DNA of 64,000 bases from NCBI RefSeq assembly GCF_009733815.1, contig NZ_WNXY01000001.1, positions 434,001 to 498,000 of the forward strand. The letters run 5' to 3'. The DNA comes from Pseudactinotalea suaedae (GTDB lineage: Bacteria; Actinomycetota; Actinomycetes; Actinomycetales; Beutenbergiaceae). Under the pieces are notes generated by a model. That model was given only the letters and a program-made list of their open reading frames with translations. It did not search any database and was not told the DNA's origin. The position numbers and the translations under genes are program-made. Of this stretch, positions 56,564-64,000 are shown piece by piece; the first letter of the stretch is position 1, and each line of letters opens with the position of its first letter.

Positions 56564-57112
56564 ATGGCTGCGATCGTCCACGGCTTCGACTGGCCGGACC
56601 GGTTCGTCACGGGCACCGTGGGGGAGCCGGGCGCGCGCACGTTCTACCTGCAGGCGCAGGAGGGCAAGCGCGTCGTCAGCGTGGCGCTGGAGAAGCAGCA
56701 GTCCGCGGCCCTGGCCGACGGCGTGGACGCCGTGCTCGACCAGCTGATGACCGAGGACGACAACCGCTACTCGATCCCCGACGCCGCTCCTGACGGGCTC
56801 GCCGACGACGACCCGCTCGCCGACCCGGTCGAGGAGGAGTTCCGGGTGGGCGAGATGCGGCTCGCCTGGGACCCGTCGACCGCGCAGGTGGTGATCCAGG
56901 CGTCCCGGCTGCTCCTGGACGAGGACGGCACCGTCGTCGAGGAGGACGAGCCCGGCGAGGTGCTCGTGGTGCGACTGCCCGTGGGTGCGGCGCGCGCCTT
57001 CGCGGCACGCACCCGCACGGTCGTCACGCAGGGGCGGCCGCTGTGCCCGATATGCGAGGAGCCGATGGATCCGGACGGGCACGTCTGCCCCGTGGCGGAC
57101 GGACTGGAGTGA
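56564..57112 (+). CDS. DUF3090 family protein
   Basis: 182 residues. Blocks WPDRFVTGTVGEPGARTFYLQ, VSVALEKQQSAALADGVD, EEFRVGEMRLAWDP and VVRLPVGAARAFAART characterise DUF3090; the C-terminus has a zinc-ribbon-like pattern CPICEEPMDPDGHVCP. No enzymatic motif is obvious. TAATCT (56552-56557) is 6 nt before ATG 56564, so it can be transcribed on its own as a leaderless mRNA despite lying in a gene run. It may be an adaptor between the flanking phosphatase and kinase-like proteins; that is inference. Confidence 0.85.
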   Translation: MAAIVHGFDWPDRFVTGTVGEPGARTFYLQAQEGKRVVSVALEKQQSAALADGVDAVLDQLMTEDDNRYSIPDAAPDGLADDDPLADPVEEEFRVGEMRLAWDPSTAQVVIQASRLLLDEDGTVVEEDEPGEVLVVRLPVGAARAFAARTRTVVTQGRPLCPICEEPMDPDGHVCPVADGLE

Positions 57113-57894
57113 CCTCGGTCGAGGAGCTGACCGGCGAGCCGGTCGCAGGACCCCTCGAGCTCGTCGGCCGGATCACGACCGCGTCGAACGCGACCTTCCT
57201 CGCCCGGATCGGTGAGGTGCAGGTCGTCTACAAGCCCGTGGCCGGAGAGCGCCCGCTGTGGGACTTCCCCGACGCCACGCTCGCGCGGCGGGAGGTGGCC
57301 ACCTACCTGCTCTCCGAGGTGCTCGGCTGGCGCGTCGTCCCGCCGACGTGGATGCGTGACGGGCCCTTCGGGCAGGGCATGGTCCAGCTGTGGCAGGAGC
57401 CGGAGGGACCGGTGCAGCCCGCGGTCGTGCTGCTGCCCGCCCAGGAGGAGGTCCCGGACGGCTGGTGCCACGTGCTCGACGGCCTCGACGAGAACGAGCA
57501 GGTGGTCTCGCTGCTCCACGAGGACTCACCGCAGCTGCGCAGGATGGCGGTCCTCGACGTGCTCAGCAACAACGCCGACCGCAAGGGTGGCCACGTCCTG
57601 GAGATGAGCGACGGGCACCGCTACGGCGTCGACCACGGCGTCACGTTCAACACCGAGCCGCGGCTGCGGACGATCCTGTGGGGATGGGTGGGGCAGCCGC
57701 TGGAGGCGGCCGAGCTCGAGGGCGTCGAACGGGTCCGCGACGCGCTCGAGGGCGATCTCGGAGCGGCGCTGGCAGCGCTGCTCGAGGACCAGGAGGTCGA
57801 TGCCTGCCGGGCACGCGCCGACCGGCTGCTGACCACCGCGGTGTTCCCCGAGCCCGAGGGTGAGATGCCCGCGATCCCGTGGCCGCCGCTGTGA
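57109..57894 (+). CDS. SCO1664-family PI3/4-kinase-like protein
   Basis: 261 residues. A kinase-like core is visible: VQVVYKPVAGERPLWDFP with the probable ATP-binding Lys, a VATYLLSEVLGWRVVPPTW lobe, the catalytic-loop-like LDVLSNNADRKGGHVL (Asn-Asp cluster) and the metal-binding RYGVDHGVTFN. These resemble phosphatidylinositol 3/4-kinase motifs. It is third in the conserved trio with a phosphatase and DUF3090; a phosphorylation cycle on a shared target is the obvious hypothesis. GTG 57109 overlaps the DUF3090 stop (GTGA). Confidence 0.85.
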   Translation: MTSVEELTGEPVAGPLELVGRITTASNATFLARIGEVQVVYKPVAGERPLWDFPDATLARREVATYLLSEVLGWRVVPPTWMRDGPFGQGMVQLWQEPEGPVQPAVVLLPAQEEVPDGWCHVLDGLDENEQVVSLLHEDSPQLRRMAVLDVLSNNADRKGGHVLEMSDGHRYGVDHGVTFNTEPRLRTILWGWVGQPLEAAELEGVERVRDALEGDLGAALAALLEDQEVDACRARADRLLTTAVFPEPEGEMPAIPWPPL

Positions 57895-57928
57895 CGGTGC
57901 ACGCCGCGAGGATGCGGAGGGCGCGCTG

Positions 57929-58939
57929 ATGGAGGTCGACGCCACGGACGTCGCGGGCCTGTACCGGCGGTTCGCCGAGGTCGAGGCGCGCGGGTCGTCG
58001 CCGACCTACGAGGCGCTCTGCCTCGCGGTCGCCGAGCACACGGGCGTGGTGGCGTTCCTGGAGCGGCTGCCGCGCGGGAAGCGGCAGCCCAACCTGCTGC
58101 TCGGCGCGCTGCGCTGGCTCGGCATCGACGTCGCCGACGCCGGGTCGGCGCTCGCGCGCGTGAGCGAGCGCCCCGAAGAGGTGGCCGACGTCATGCTGGC
58201 GCGCTCGACGCAGACCAACGAGCCCGCCCGCTGCGCGGTGCTGCTCCCGGCGCTCGCACTGCTCCCCGAGCCGCTCGCGCTGCTCGAGGTCGGCGCCAGC
58301 GCGGGCCTGTGCCTGCGCTACGACGCCTACGCCTACGCCTATCGCGACTCCCAGCGCGGAGCGGTGCACGTCGGGACCCGGTCCGCGGACCCCGACTCGG
58401 GTGAGGCTGCCTTGACCCTGCCGTGCACGACCACGGGGTCGCCCCCGCTGCCGGCGCGGGTGCCGCGCATCGCTGCTCGGCTGGGTCTCGACGCGAACCC
58501 GCTGGACCCCGGCGACGCCGACGTCGGCCGCTGGCTTCGCTGCCTGGTGTGGCCGGAGCACACCGAGCGGGCGGAACGCCTCGACGCGGCGCTGCGGTCG
58601 GCAGCGGCCGACCCACCGCGCGTCGTGCGCGGGCTGGCGCCGCAGGACGTGCCGACGGCGGCCGCCCAGCTCCGCGCGGCGGCCCCGGACGCCACCCTGG
58701 TGATCGTGCACAGCGCGACGGTCGCCTACCTCGATCCCGGGCAGCGCCGCGCGTTCGCGGCGACCTGCCGCGAGGTGGGCGCTCACCGGATCGGGCTCGA
58801 GGGCGCAGGACCCACGGCCGACCTCGGGGTGCCGATCCCGCCGGGGGAGCACGGTGGCCGGTTCCTGCTCAGCGTCGACGACGCCGTTCTCGGTCACGCC
58901 GACCCGCACGGGCGCGACCTCGTCTGGACCGCCCCTTAG
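57929..58939 (+). CDS. DUF2332 family protein
   Basis: 336 residues. Recognised by YRRFAEVEARGSSPTYEALC at the start, TQTNEPARCAVLLPALAL, LLEVGASAGLCLRYDAYAY (a glycine-rich, SAM-site-like turn) and RGLAPQDVPTAAAQL. The function of the family is unknown; the GASAGL turn raises the possibility of nucleotide or SAM binding. ATG 57929 has GGAGG 8 nt upstream. In many actinobacteria mshC follows the SCO1664 gene; here this gene takes that place. Convergent with sepH, 16 bp apart. Confidence 0.82.
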   Translation: MEVDATDVAGLYRRFAEVEARGSSPTYEALCLAVAEHTGVVAFLERLPRGKRQPNLLLGALRWLGIDVADAGSALARVSERPEEVADVMLARSTQTNEPARCAVLLPALALLPEPLALLEVGASAGLCLRYDAYAYAYRDSQRGAVHVGTRSADPDSGEAALTLPCTTTGSPPLPARVPRIAARLGLDANPLDPGDADVGRWLRCLVWPEHTERAERLDAALRSAAADPPRVVRGLAPQDVPTAAAQLRAAAPDATLVIVHSATVAYLDPGQRRAFAATCREVGAHRIGLEGAGPTADLGVPIPPGEHGGRFLLSVDDAVLGHADPHGRDLVWTAP

Positions 58940-58955
58940 GTTCGCAACCCTCGGG

Positions 58956-60155
58956 CTACTGGTCGCTGCGCGCGCCGAACACGATCTCGTCCCAGCTGGG
59001 CACGCTCGTGCGACGGTTCTTCTGCGAGCGGCGTGCGGGCCGCTCCCGGACCACGGTGGCGTCGGTGGCCTCGTCGGGCTGGGAGGCGGCGGGGTGAGCG
59101 CCGTCGAGGGTCTCCTCAGGCGCGTCGTCCGTGCCGGGACCCTCCTGATCGGGGTCGTCGTCGTGCGTCGCGGCGCCGGCGACCCCATGAGGCTCCTCGT
59201 CCCACAGCGCCGGCGTGTGGGGTGCGGGCGTCAGCACGGTGGGCTTGCGGGGGCCGGCCGCGGCCGGACCGTCCTCGAGGTCGTCGTCGGCCGCGTCGTC
59301 ATCGGCGAGGACCTGCGCCGCGAGGGCGTCGTCGTCGATCTCCAGGCGCTGACGTACGCCGCGCGCGGCGCTCAGCTCGTCGAGCAGGGCCTCGGTGTCG
59401 GTGTCGTCGCCCTGGGGGACGTCGACGGGCTCCGGCTCGGCAGGCTCGGCCGGCTCGACGGGCCGGAGACCACGCGGACGGGTGTCACGGATCACCGCGT
59501 CGACCGCAGCGAGTGCGGGCGCCACGTCGGCATCGGTCTCGACGTCGTACAGCCGGGCGCCGCGGACGGCGCTGAGGTGCCTGCGCGGGGTGCCCGGGCC
59601 CAGATCGGTCTCCGAGAGCCACCGGCTCTCGTCGTCGACCGCGACGGCGCTGCCGGCGGCCAGGTCGACCTGCCAGGTGGCCTCGCGCTCCCGGTCGCCC
59701 GCGACGAACCGCGCGACGACCTCCCAGGGCTCGGCGCCACGCCGCCGCGCGTCCCAGCCGATCTGCTGGCTGGGTACGCCGCGCGCCGCGAGCCGGTCCA
59801 CCACGAGGTCGCCCAGCGTCGGAGACCCGGCCTCACGCCCCAGGGGGAGTGCGCGGGCGCGCTGCACGACGTGCTCACGCTCGGCGAGGGCAGGGCCCTC
59901 GTAGCGGCGCACCTGCTCGATCGGCACACCGGCGTCGGCTGCGATCTCCTCGGCGGAGGCACCCGCCCGGACCATGGCCTGGATGTCGCGCGGACGCAGT
60001 CCCTCCGAACGGATCTGCTCCAGCTGCGGGCGGTCGCGGCGCACCGCGGCCCGCAACGCGTCATCGATGAGCAGGCGGTGCCGCTGCCCCTCCTCGTCGA
60101 CGAGCACGATGTGCTCGCCGTCGGCATGGATACCGACGAGCTCGAGCTCAGCCAT
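58956..60155 (-). CDS. sepH: Cell-division protein SepH
   Basis: 399 residues. The N-terminal DUF3071 domain (about 1-175) begins MAELELVGIHADGEHIVLVD and includes a helix-turn-helix-like LRPRDIQAMVRAGASAEEIA and VRRYEGPALAEREHVVQRA. SepH stimulates FtsZ assembly in Streptomyces and mycobacteria. The remaining 200 residues are an acidic, Pro-rich, presumably disordered linker ending in a basic RRSQKNRRTSVPSWDEIVFG peptide, which is also a family feature. ATG 60155 has GGGAGG 4 nt upstream on the minus strand. It is divergent from DUF4193. Confidence 0.93.
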   Translation of the reverse strand: MAELELVGIHADGEHIVLVDEEGQRHRLLIDDALRAAVRRDRPQLEQIRSEGLRPRDIQAMVRAGASAEEIAADAGVPIEQVRRYEGPALAEREHVVQRARALPLGREAGSPTLGDLVVDRLAARGVPSQQIGWDARRRGAEPWEVVARFVAGDREREATWQVDLAAGSAVAVDDESRWLSETDLGPGTPRRHLSAVRGARLYDVETDADVAPALAAVDAVIRDTRPRGLRPVEPAEPAEPEPVDVPQGDDTDTEALLDELSAARGVRQRLEIDDDALAAQVLADDDAADDDLEDGPAAAGPRKPTVLTPAPHTPALWDEEPHGVAGAATHDDDPDQEGPGTDDAPEETLDGAHPAASQPDEATDATVVRERPARRSQKNRRTSVPSWDEIVFGARSDQ

Positions 60156-60433
60156 GACACCTCCCAGGACAGACCACTACGACGAGACTGCCACGCCCGG
60201 AGCCGCGATCTGCCGATTCGACCCGGTGTGGCGGAGTGTGCTGGGCAGCCGGGATCCGGCCGCCCGGTGGTCCGCTCGCGATCGGGTGTGCAATCCGGCG
60301 CCCGATGGTGCACAATCCCAACGCCTGCCTACGGGAACATTCCGGACCGCAGTGCGTTGTACCCGCGTACGGCGTTCCCGACACGCCGTGACAATTCCAC
60401 AGAACTCCGACGACGAGGACCGACGAGAACCCT

Positions 60434-60733
60434 ATGGCGACCGACTACGACGCCCCGCGCAAGACCGATGAAGAGCTCTCCGAGGACTCGCTCGAGGAGC
60501 TCAAGGCGCGCCGTGCCGAGAAGAACTCGGGGACTGTCGACGAGGATGAGACCGAGGCCGCAGAAGGCTTCGAGCTCCCCGGCGCCGACCTCTCGGGTGA
60601 AGAGCTCAGCGTGCGCGTGCTGCCGCGACAGGCAGACGAGTTCACCTGTTCGCGCTGCTTCCTGGTGCACCACCGCAGCCAGCTGGCCTACGAAGAGGGC
60701 GGCCAGCCCGTCTGCTCGGAGTGCGCCGCCTGA
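60434..60733 (+). CDS. DUF4193 family zinc-ribbon protein
   Basis: 99 residues. The start MATDYDAPRKTDEELSEDSL and the EELKARR helix are highly conserved in actinobacterial DUF4193; the C-terminus holds a zinc ribbon, CSRC...CSEC with FLVHHRSQLA between the pairs. Function unknown; a nucleic-acid or polymerase contact is possible. The 278-bp gap to sepH contains several TAnnn-like boxes near 60330-60380 and two similar GTG-CAATCC/GTGCACAATCC stretches, but no clear promoter choice. Its last 46 bp overlap the antisense DUF3093 gene. Confidence 0.88.
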   Translation: MATDYDAPRKTDEELSEDSLEELKARRAEKNSGTVDEDETEAAEGFELPGADLSGEELSVRVLPRQADEFTCSRCFLVHHRSQLAYEEGGQPVCSECAA

Positions 60734-61188
60734 CCTTCCTGATCCACGGCGTCGCGGCACCTGATCAAGGCGCCCGCGAGGTCGGCAGGGTGACGGGTCG
60801 ACACCACCCAGTACGGGGTGGTGTCGGCTTCGTCACGTACCTCCACACGGACCGCGGTCCGTATCCACGACCGCTGCAGCAGCCACGCGTCGGCGCGCAG
60901 CTCCGGGCCGAGCGCCGCGCGGGTCGCGCCCGCGTCCAACGCCTCGATCTCGCCCAGATGCTCGGCCTCGAGGAACGCCTTGCCCGCGCGCAGGCCCGCA
61001 GGCCCCACCGTGATCTCCGGCTGGGTCCGCAGCAGCGCCAGCACGACGGCGACCGCCACGGCGATCGCGACGCCGGCCGCCAGCCCGATGCCCAGCGGGA
61101 ACAGGCTCGCCCCGGCCATGAACGCCCCCACCGGTGGCAGGAGCCACATCGCGGCCGACGGGCTCAGCCGTTCGCGGTAGGTGCTCAC
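60688..61188 (-). CDS. DUF3093 family membrane protein
   Basis: 166 residues. YRERLSPSAAMWLLPPVGAFMAG begins the protein; two membrane helices (about 12-32 and 34-54) are followed by a soluble beta-rich domain: EITVGPAGLRAGKAFLEAEHLG, RSWIRTAVRVEV, YWVVSTRHPADLAGALI. Function unknown. GTG 61188 is preceded on its strand by CACCCT-N6, a leaderless-like layout. The last 15 codons run antisense to the end of DUF4193; the C-terminal tail GQAAHSEQTGWPPSS looks non-conserved. Divergent from dut, 75 bp apart. Confidence 0.85.
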   Translation of the reverse strand: MSTYRERLSPSAAMWLLPPVGAFMAGASLFPLGIGLAAGVAIAVAVAVVLALLRTQPEITVGPAGLRAGKAFLEAEHLGEIEALDAGATRAALGPELRADAWLLQRSWIRTAVRVEVRDEADTTPYWVVSTRHPADLAGALIRCRDAVDQEGQAAHSEQTGWPPSS

Positions 61189-61263
61189 CCCACCAGGGTG
61201 CCAGGTCCGGGCACGCCCGCGCGACGGCGGCCCCGGCGGTGCACGGACCGTAGGATCGATCAG

Positions 61264-61743
61264 GTGATCGACTCCGAGCCCGTCCAGGTGCTGGTGCACC
61301 GACTCGACCGTGAGCTGCCCATGCCCGGCTACGCCCACCCCGGTGACGCCGGGCTCGACCTGGTGGCGCGTGCCGACATCACGCTGGCGCCGGGCGGGCG
61401 GGCCGCTGTCGCCACCGGTGTGGCGATCGCGCTGCCGGCCGGCTACGTCGGCCTCGTGCACCCGCGCTCGGGGCTCGCGCGCAAGCACGGTGTCACCGTG
61501 CTCAACGCGCCCGGCACCGTCGACGCCGGCTACCGGGGCGAGATCGTCGTGATCCTCGTCAACACCGATCCCGCCGAGCCGTTCACGGTCCGGCGCGGCG
61601 ACCGGGTCGCGCAGCTGGTGGTGCAGCAGGTGGCGGTGGCCGACCTGATCGAGGTCGGAGTGCTGCCGGGCAGCGATCGCGGCGAGGGAGGATTCGGCTC
61701 CACCGGTGGGTTCGGGGCCGCGACAGGGGAGGCACGAGCATGA
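61264..61743 (+). CDS. dut: dUTP diphosphatase
   Basis: 159 residues of the trimeric dUTPase. The five motifs are visible: PGDAGLDLVA, HPRSGLARKHG, GTVDAGYRGEIVVILVN, RRGDRVAQLVVQQV and the mobile C-terminal RGEGGFGSTG. It removes dUTP and supplies dUMP for thymidylate. TAGGAT (61251-61256) lies 7 nt before GTG 61264, suggesting a leaderless message. The stop overlaps the DUF3710 start by 4 nt. Confidence 0.97.
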   Translation: MIDSEPVQVLVHRLDRELPMPGYAHPGDAGLDLVARADITLAPGGRAAVATGVAIALPAGYVGLVHPRSGLARKHGVTVLNAPGTVDAGYRGEIVVILVNTDPAEPFTVRRGDRVAQLVVQQVAVADLIEVGVLPGSDRGEGGFGSTGGFGAATGEARA

Positions 61744-62447
61744 GGTGGTTCTCGCGCAAGGGCGGCGAGAAGGACGCCCCCACCGAGGACGTCACGACCG
61801 ACGTCGAGACCGACGAGACCGCAGGCCCGGACGGCCGCGGCCCCTGGGACGTCGAGGAGATCCCCGAGGTCGGTGACCGCGTCGACCTCGGCGCGCTCCG
61901 GATCCCGGTCCGGCCGGGGATGCAGGTCCGGATGGAGCTCGAGCGCAAGAGCCGCCGGATCGTGGCCGTGAACCTGGGGCTCGAGGGATCGGCGCTGCAG
62001 CTGCAGGCGTTCGCGGCGCCGCGCTCGGCAGGTCTGTGGGAGGAGCTGCGTGAGGAGATCGCGGGCACGATCACGAAGCAGGGCGGCTCCGCCGAGGAGC
62101 AGGACGGCCCGTTCGGCGCCGAGCTGCTCGCACGGCTGCCGGTCCGCACGCCGGACGGGCGCAGCGGCCACCGCCCCGCCAGGTTCATCGGGATCGACGG
62201 GCCGCGCTGGTTCGTCCGCGGCGTCCTGACCGGCAAGGCCGCCGTCGACGAGGACGCGGCCGCCGCGATGGAGGACGTGCTCGCCGACGTGGTGGTCGTC
62301 CGCGGGCACGAGGCGCGCGCACCCCGCGACCTGCTGGCTCTCCACATGCCGGGCAAGCCGGGCCAGGAGGTGCCCGCGGCGACCGCCGCTCGCCCCAGCA
62401 TCGACCTCGGCGGCCCGCGCGGGCCCGAGATCACCGAGGTGCGCTGA
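61740..62447 (+). CDS. DUF3710 family protein
   Basis: 235 residues. A basic start (MRWFSRKGGEKD) and acidic linker precede the DUF3710 core: GPWDVEEIPEVGDRVDLGAL, LQLQAFAAPRSAGLWEELR, ARFIGIDGPRWFVRGVLTG. No catalytic motif is recognised. It is coupled to dut (ATGA overlap) and followed 3 nt later by the OB-fold gene, a gene order widely conserved in actinobacteria, but the shared function is unknown. Confidence 0.88.
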   Translation: MRWFSRKGGEKDAPTEDVTTDVETDETAGPDGRGPWDVEEIPEVGDRVDLGALRIPVRPGMQVRMELERKSRRIVAVNLGLEGSALQLQAFAAPRSAGLWEELREEIAGTITKQGGSAEEQDGPFGAELLARLPVRTPDGRSGHRPARFIGIDGPRWFVRGVLTGKAAVDEDAAAAMEDVLADVVVVRGHEARAPRDLLALHMPGKPGQEVPAATAARPSIDLGGPRGPEITEVR

Positions 62448-62450
62448 GCC

Positions 62451-62825
62451 GTGGCACGCGCCTGGAAGGAGCGCCTCCGACGTGCGCTCGCCTCGACGGA
62501 CGAGCTCGAGGCCGACGACGAGATCCTCGAGGCGGCCCTGCACGGCACCGACCCGATCTCGCAGTGCCGGCCGCGTGAGAAGCACACCCTCTCGGGGGTG
62601 CTGCGCTCGGTCCGGTACGCGCCGCGCGATGCCCGCCCCGAGCTGGTGGCCGAGCTCTACGACGGCTCGGGCAGCATCGACCTCGTGTGGCTCGGCCGGC
62701 GCGACATCGCCGGGATCGAGCCGGGCCGCCGGTTGCTCGTGACGGGCCGCCTCAGCCAGGGGCCCTCGCACCTCGTGATCTACAACCCCGAGTACCGCCT
62801 GCTCGTGCCCGCGGCGGCCTCGTGA
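62451..62825 (+). CDS. OB-fold nucleic-acid-binding protein
   Basis: 124 residues. After a helical start (ARAWKERLRRALAS) an OB-fold is visible, similar to the RecG wedge/tRNA-anti fold: TLSGVLRSVRY, ELVAELYDGSGSIDLVWLGRRDIAG and RLLVTGRLSQGPSHLVIYNPEYRLL split over strands. It probably binds single-stranded nucleic acid. Starts with GTG 62451; the stop overlaps the DUF3159 start (GTGA). Confidence 0.85.
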   Translation: MARAWKERLRRALASTDELEADDEILEAALHGTDPISQCRPREKHTLSGVLRSVRYAPRDARPELVAELYDGSGSIDLVWLGRRDIAGIEPGRRLLVTGRLSQGPSHLVIYNPEYRLLVPAAAS

Positions 62826-63523
62826 CGGCGACCGAGCCCGAGGAGGGCGCCACCCAGCGCGGCGTGCGCCAGCTCGGCTCCGAGCAGTTCGACGGTCTGG
62901 AGGCCATCGGCGGCTGGCGCGGCATGATCGAGTCGGTCGCGCCCGGCCTGGTGTTCGTCGTCGTGTTCGTCGCGGTGCGGGAGATCATGCCCGCGGTGAT
63001 CGCCTCGGTGGCGGTCGCGGTGGTCGCCACGATCGCACGGCTGCTCCAGCGCACGCCGATCACGCAGGCGGTCGGAGGGCTCCTCGGCGTCGGCATCGGA
63101 GCGATCTGGGCCTGGCGCAGCGGCGAGGCGCAGAACTTCTTCGCCTGGGGACTCATCACCAACGCGGTCTTCGCGCTCGGTGTCACGATCTCGATCCTGG
63201 CCCGCTGGCCGGTCGTGGGCGTGATCGTCGCGACCTTGTTTAGCAGGCCCACGACGTGGCGCGAGGACCCCGACCTGATGCGCCGGTACACGCTCGCCTC
63301 GTGGCTGTGGGTCGGCGCGTTCCTGCTGCGGCTGGCGGTGCAGGTGCCGCTCTACCTCGGCGGTGACACGGGCTGGCTGGGTGCTGCCCGGCTCGTCATG
63401 GGCCTTCCGCTGTGGGCGCTGGTGCTGTGGGTGACGTGGGTGCTGGTCTCGCCCCGGGGTCGGGGGCAGGACCGAGCAGCTCCTGCAGCTCCCGCAGATC
63501 AGCAGGATCCTCCGAGGAGCTGA
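62822..63523 (+). CDS. DUF3159 family membrane protein
   Basis: 233 residues, about six membrane helices, including GLVFVVVFVAVREIMPAVIA, AVVATIARLL and VMGLPLWALVLWVTWVLV. The N-terminal EAIGGWRGMIESVAPGLVF and the FSRPTTWREDP loop are DUF3159 hallmarks. Function unknown. GTG 62822 overlaps the OB-fold stop. Its 3' end, coding a Pro/Ala-rich tail (RGRGQDRAAPAAPADQQDPP), overlaps the antisense trkA-like gene by 128 bp, so the tail codons may be under two constraints. Confidence 0.87.
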   Translation: MTATEPEEGATQRGVRQLGSEQFDGLEAIGGWRGMIESVAPGLVFVVVFVAVREIMPAVIASVAVAVVATIARLLQRTPITQAVGGLLGVGIGAIWAWRSGEAQNFFAWGLITNAVFALGVTISILARWPVVGVIVATLFSRPTTWREDPDLMRRYTLASWLWVGAFLLRLAVQVPLYLGGDTGWLGAARLVMGLPLWALVLWVTWVLVSPRGRGQDRAAPAAPADQQDPPRS

Positions 63524-64000
63524 TCAGCAGCAGCTCGTCGCCGCCCTCGAGGGTGTCGTCGGGCGAGGGCGGGATCGGCCGGTCGCCGCGGATGATCGCG
63601 GCGAGCACGCTGTGGCTGGGCCAGTCGATCGCTGCCACGCGCTGACCCACCACGGGGGTGTCCTCGGCGAGCGTGATCTCGTACATGCTCGCGCCCGACT
63701 GGTGGAACGTGAAGATGCGCACCAGGTCACCGACCGTGACCGCCTCCTCGACGAGCGAGGTCATGATCCGCGGCGTCGAGACCGGCACGTCGACGCCCCA
63801 GGCGTCGTCGAACATCCACTCGTTCTTGGGGTTGTTCACGCGCGCGACGGTGCGCGGCACCGCGAACTCGGTCTTGGCGAGCAGCGAGACGACCAGGTTG
63901 ACCTTGTCGTCGCCGGTCGCGGCGACCACGACGTCGCAGGTGTCCAGATGAGCCTGGTCGAGCGTCGAGACCTCGCACGCGTCGGCGAGCAGCCACTCGG
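63396..64000 (-). CDS. trkA: TrkA-family potassium channel/transport regulator, N-terminus cut by the window edge
   Basis: About 201 codons are visible; the start lies beyond 64000. The Rossmann RCK-N domain is seen from CDVVVAATGDDKVNLVVSLLA spanning residues near the edge, then VARVNNPKNEWMFDDAWGVD and IMTSLVEEAV. The RCK-C domain follows: VGQRVAAIDWPSHSVLAAIIRG and DTLEGGDELLLIS. TrkA binds NAD(H) and gates K+ uptake through TrkH. After ELLGP a Pro/Ala/Thr-rich tail of about 25 residues overlaps the end of DUF3159 on the opposite strand. Confidence 0.88.
   Translation of the reverse strand, partial: EWLLADACEVSTLDQAHLDTCDVVVAATGDDKVNLVVSLLAKTEFAVPRTVARVNNPKNEWMFDDAWGVDVPVSTPRIMTSLVEEAVTVGDLVRIFTFHQSGASMYEITLAEDTPVVGQRVAAIDWPSHSVLAAIIRGDRPIPPSPDDTLEGGDELLLISSSEDPADLRELQELLGPAPDPGARPAPTSPTAPAPTAEGP

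Noticed and set aside
60334-60343. GGAACATTCC as a LexA/SOS-type or other regulator box before DUF4193
   Set aside because: Only four paired bases per arm and no match to the actinobacterial LexA consensus that I know.

Overview
This window is a stretch of chromosome from a high-GC Gram-positive bacterium (Actinomycetota). The lineage call rests on actinobacterial marker genes (whiA, rbpA, sepH, pdtaR with an ANTAR domain, opcA, DUF3090, DUF3093, DUF3159, DUF3710, DUF4193, an MSMEG_4193-type phosphatase), very high GC, heavy use of GTG starts and many apparently leaderless promoters. Order Propionibacteriales (Nocardioides/Aeromicrobium-like) is a reasonable guess from gene order, but it is inference. 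Almost everything is housekeeping; no transposon, prophage, CRISPR array or defence locus was seen.

Layout. 1-2.8 kb: tail of an unrecognised gene, a glycerophosphodiesterase, an unusual tRNA-Leu(CAA), the response regulator pdtaR and an acetyltransferase. 2.8-6.4 kb: a glycine-betaine-type ABC transporter (proVWX) behind a long structured leader. 6.4-17.2 kb: thioesterase, polA, methyltransferase, small genes, rpsA, pcp, ptsI and coaE. 17.2-21 kb: OsmC, an esterase, an NTF2-like protein and uvrB. 21-27.1 kb: an amino-sugar locus (BadF-type kinase, RpiR regulator, SIS sugar isomerase, NgcEFG-like importer). 27.2-36.1 kb: PEP-mutase-like protein, DksA-like zinc finger, a yybP-ykoY manganese riboswitch with terC, MBL hydrolase, uvrA, OsmC-like protein and uvrC. 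36.1-43.1 kb: rapZ-yvcK-whiA, then gap-pgk-tpiA-secG-rbpA. 43.2-50.5 kb: a DUF gene, then the pentose-phosphate operon tkt-tal-zwf-opcA-pgl on the minus strand. 50.7-58.9 kb: ctaB, xerD, parA-scpA-scpB-rluB, the conserved phosphatase/DUF3090/SCO1664 trio and DUF2332. 59-64 kb: sepH, DUF4193, DUF3093, dut, DUF3710, an OB-fold protein, DUF3159 and a trkA-like gene running off the end.

How the parts work together: central carbon flux (lower glycolysis, oxidative and non-oxidative pentose phosphate pathway, PTS enzyme I, YvcK/RapZ), excision repair (uvrA, uvrB, uvrC, polA), chromosome segregation and cell division (xerD, a ParA-type ATPase, scpAB, whiA, sepH), and uptake of compatible solutes and amino sugars.

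No wholly new system stands out. The best leads are a shared -10 region between polA and a divergent thioesterase, a 13-codon frame fused to the TTG start of rpsA, a riboswitch whose 5' strand repeats the Shine-Dalgarno sequence it controls, strong inverted repeats before rpsA, pcp and proV, and the conserved but uncharacterised kinase/phosphatase trio at 55.9-57.9 kb.
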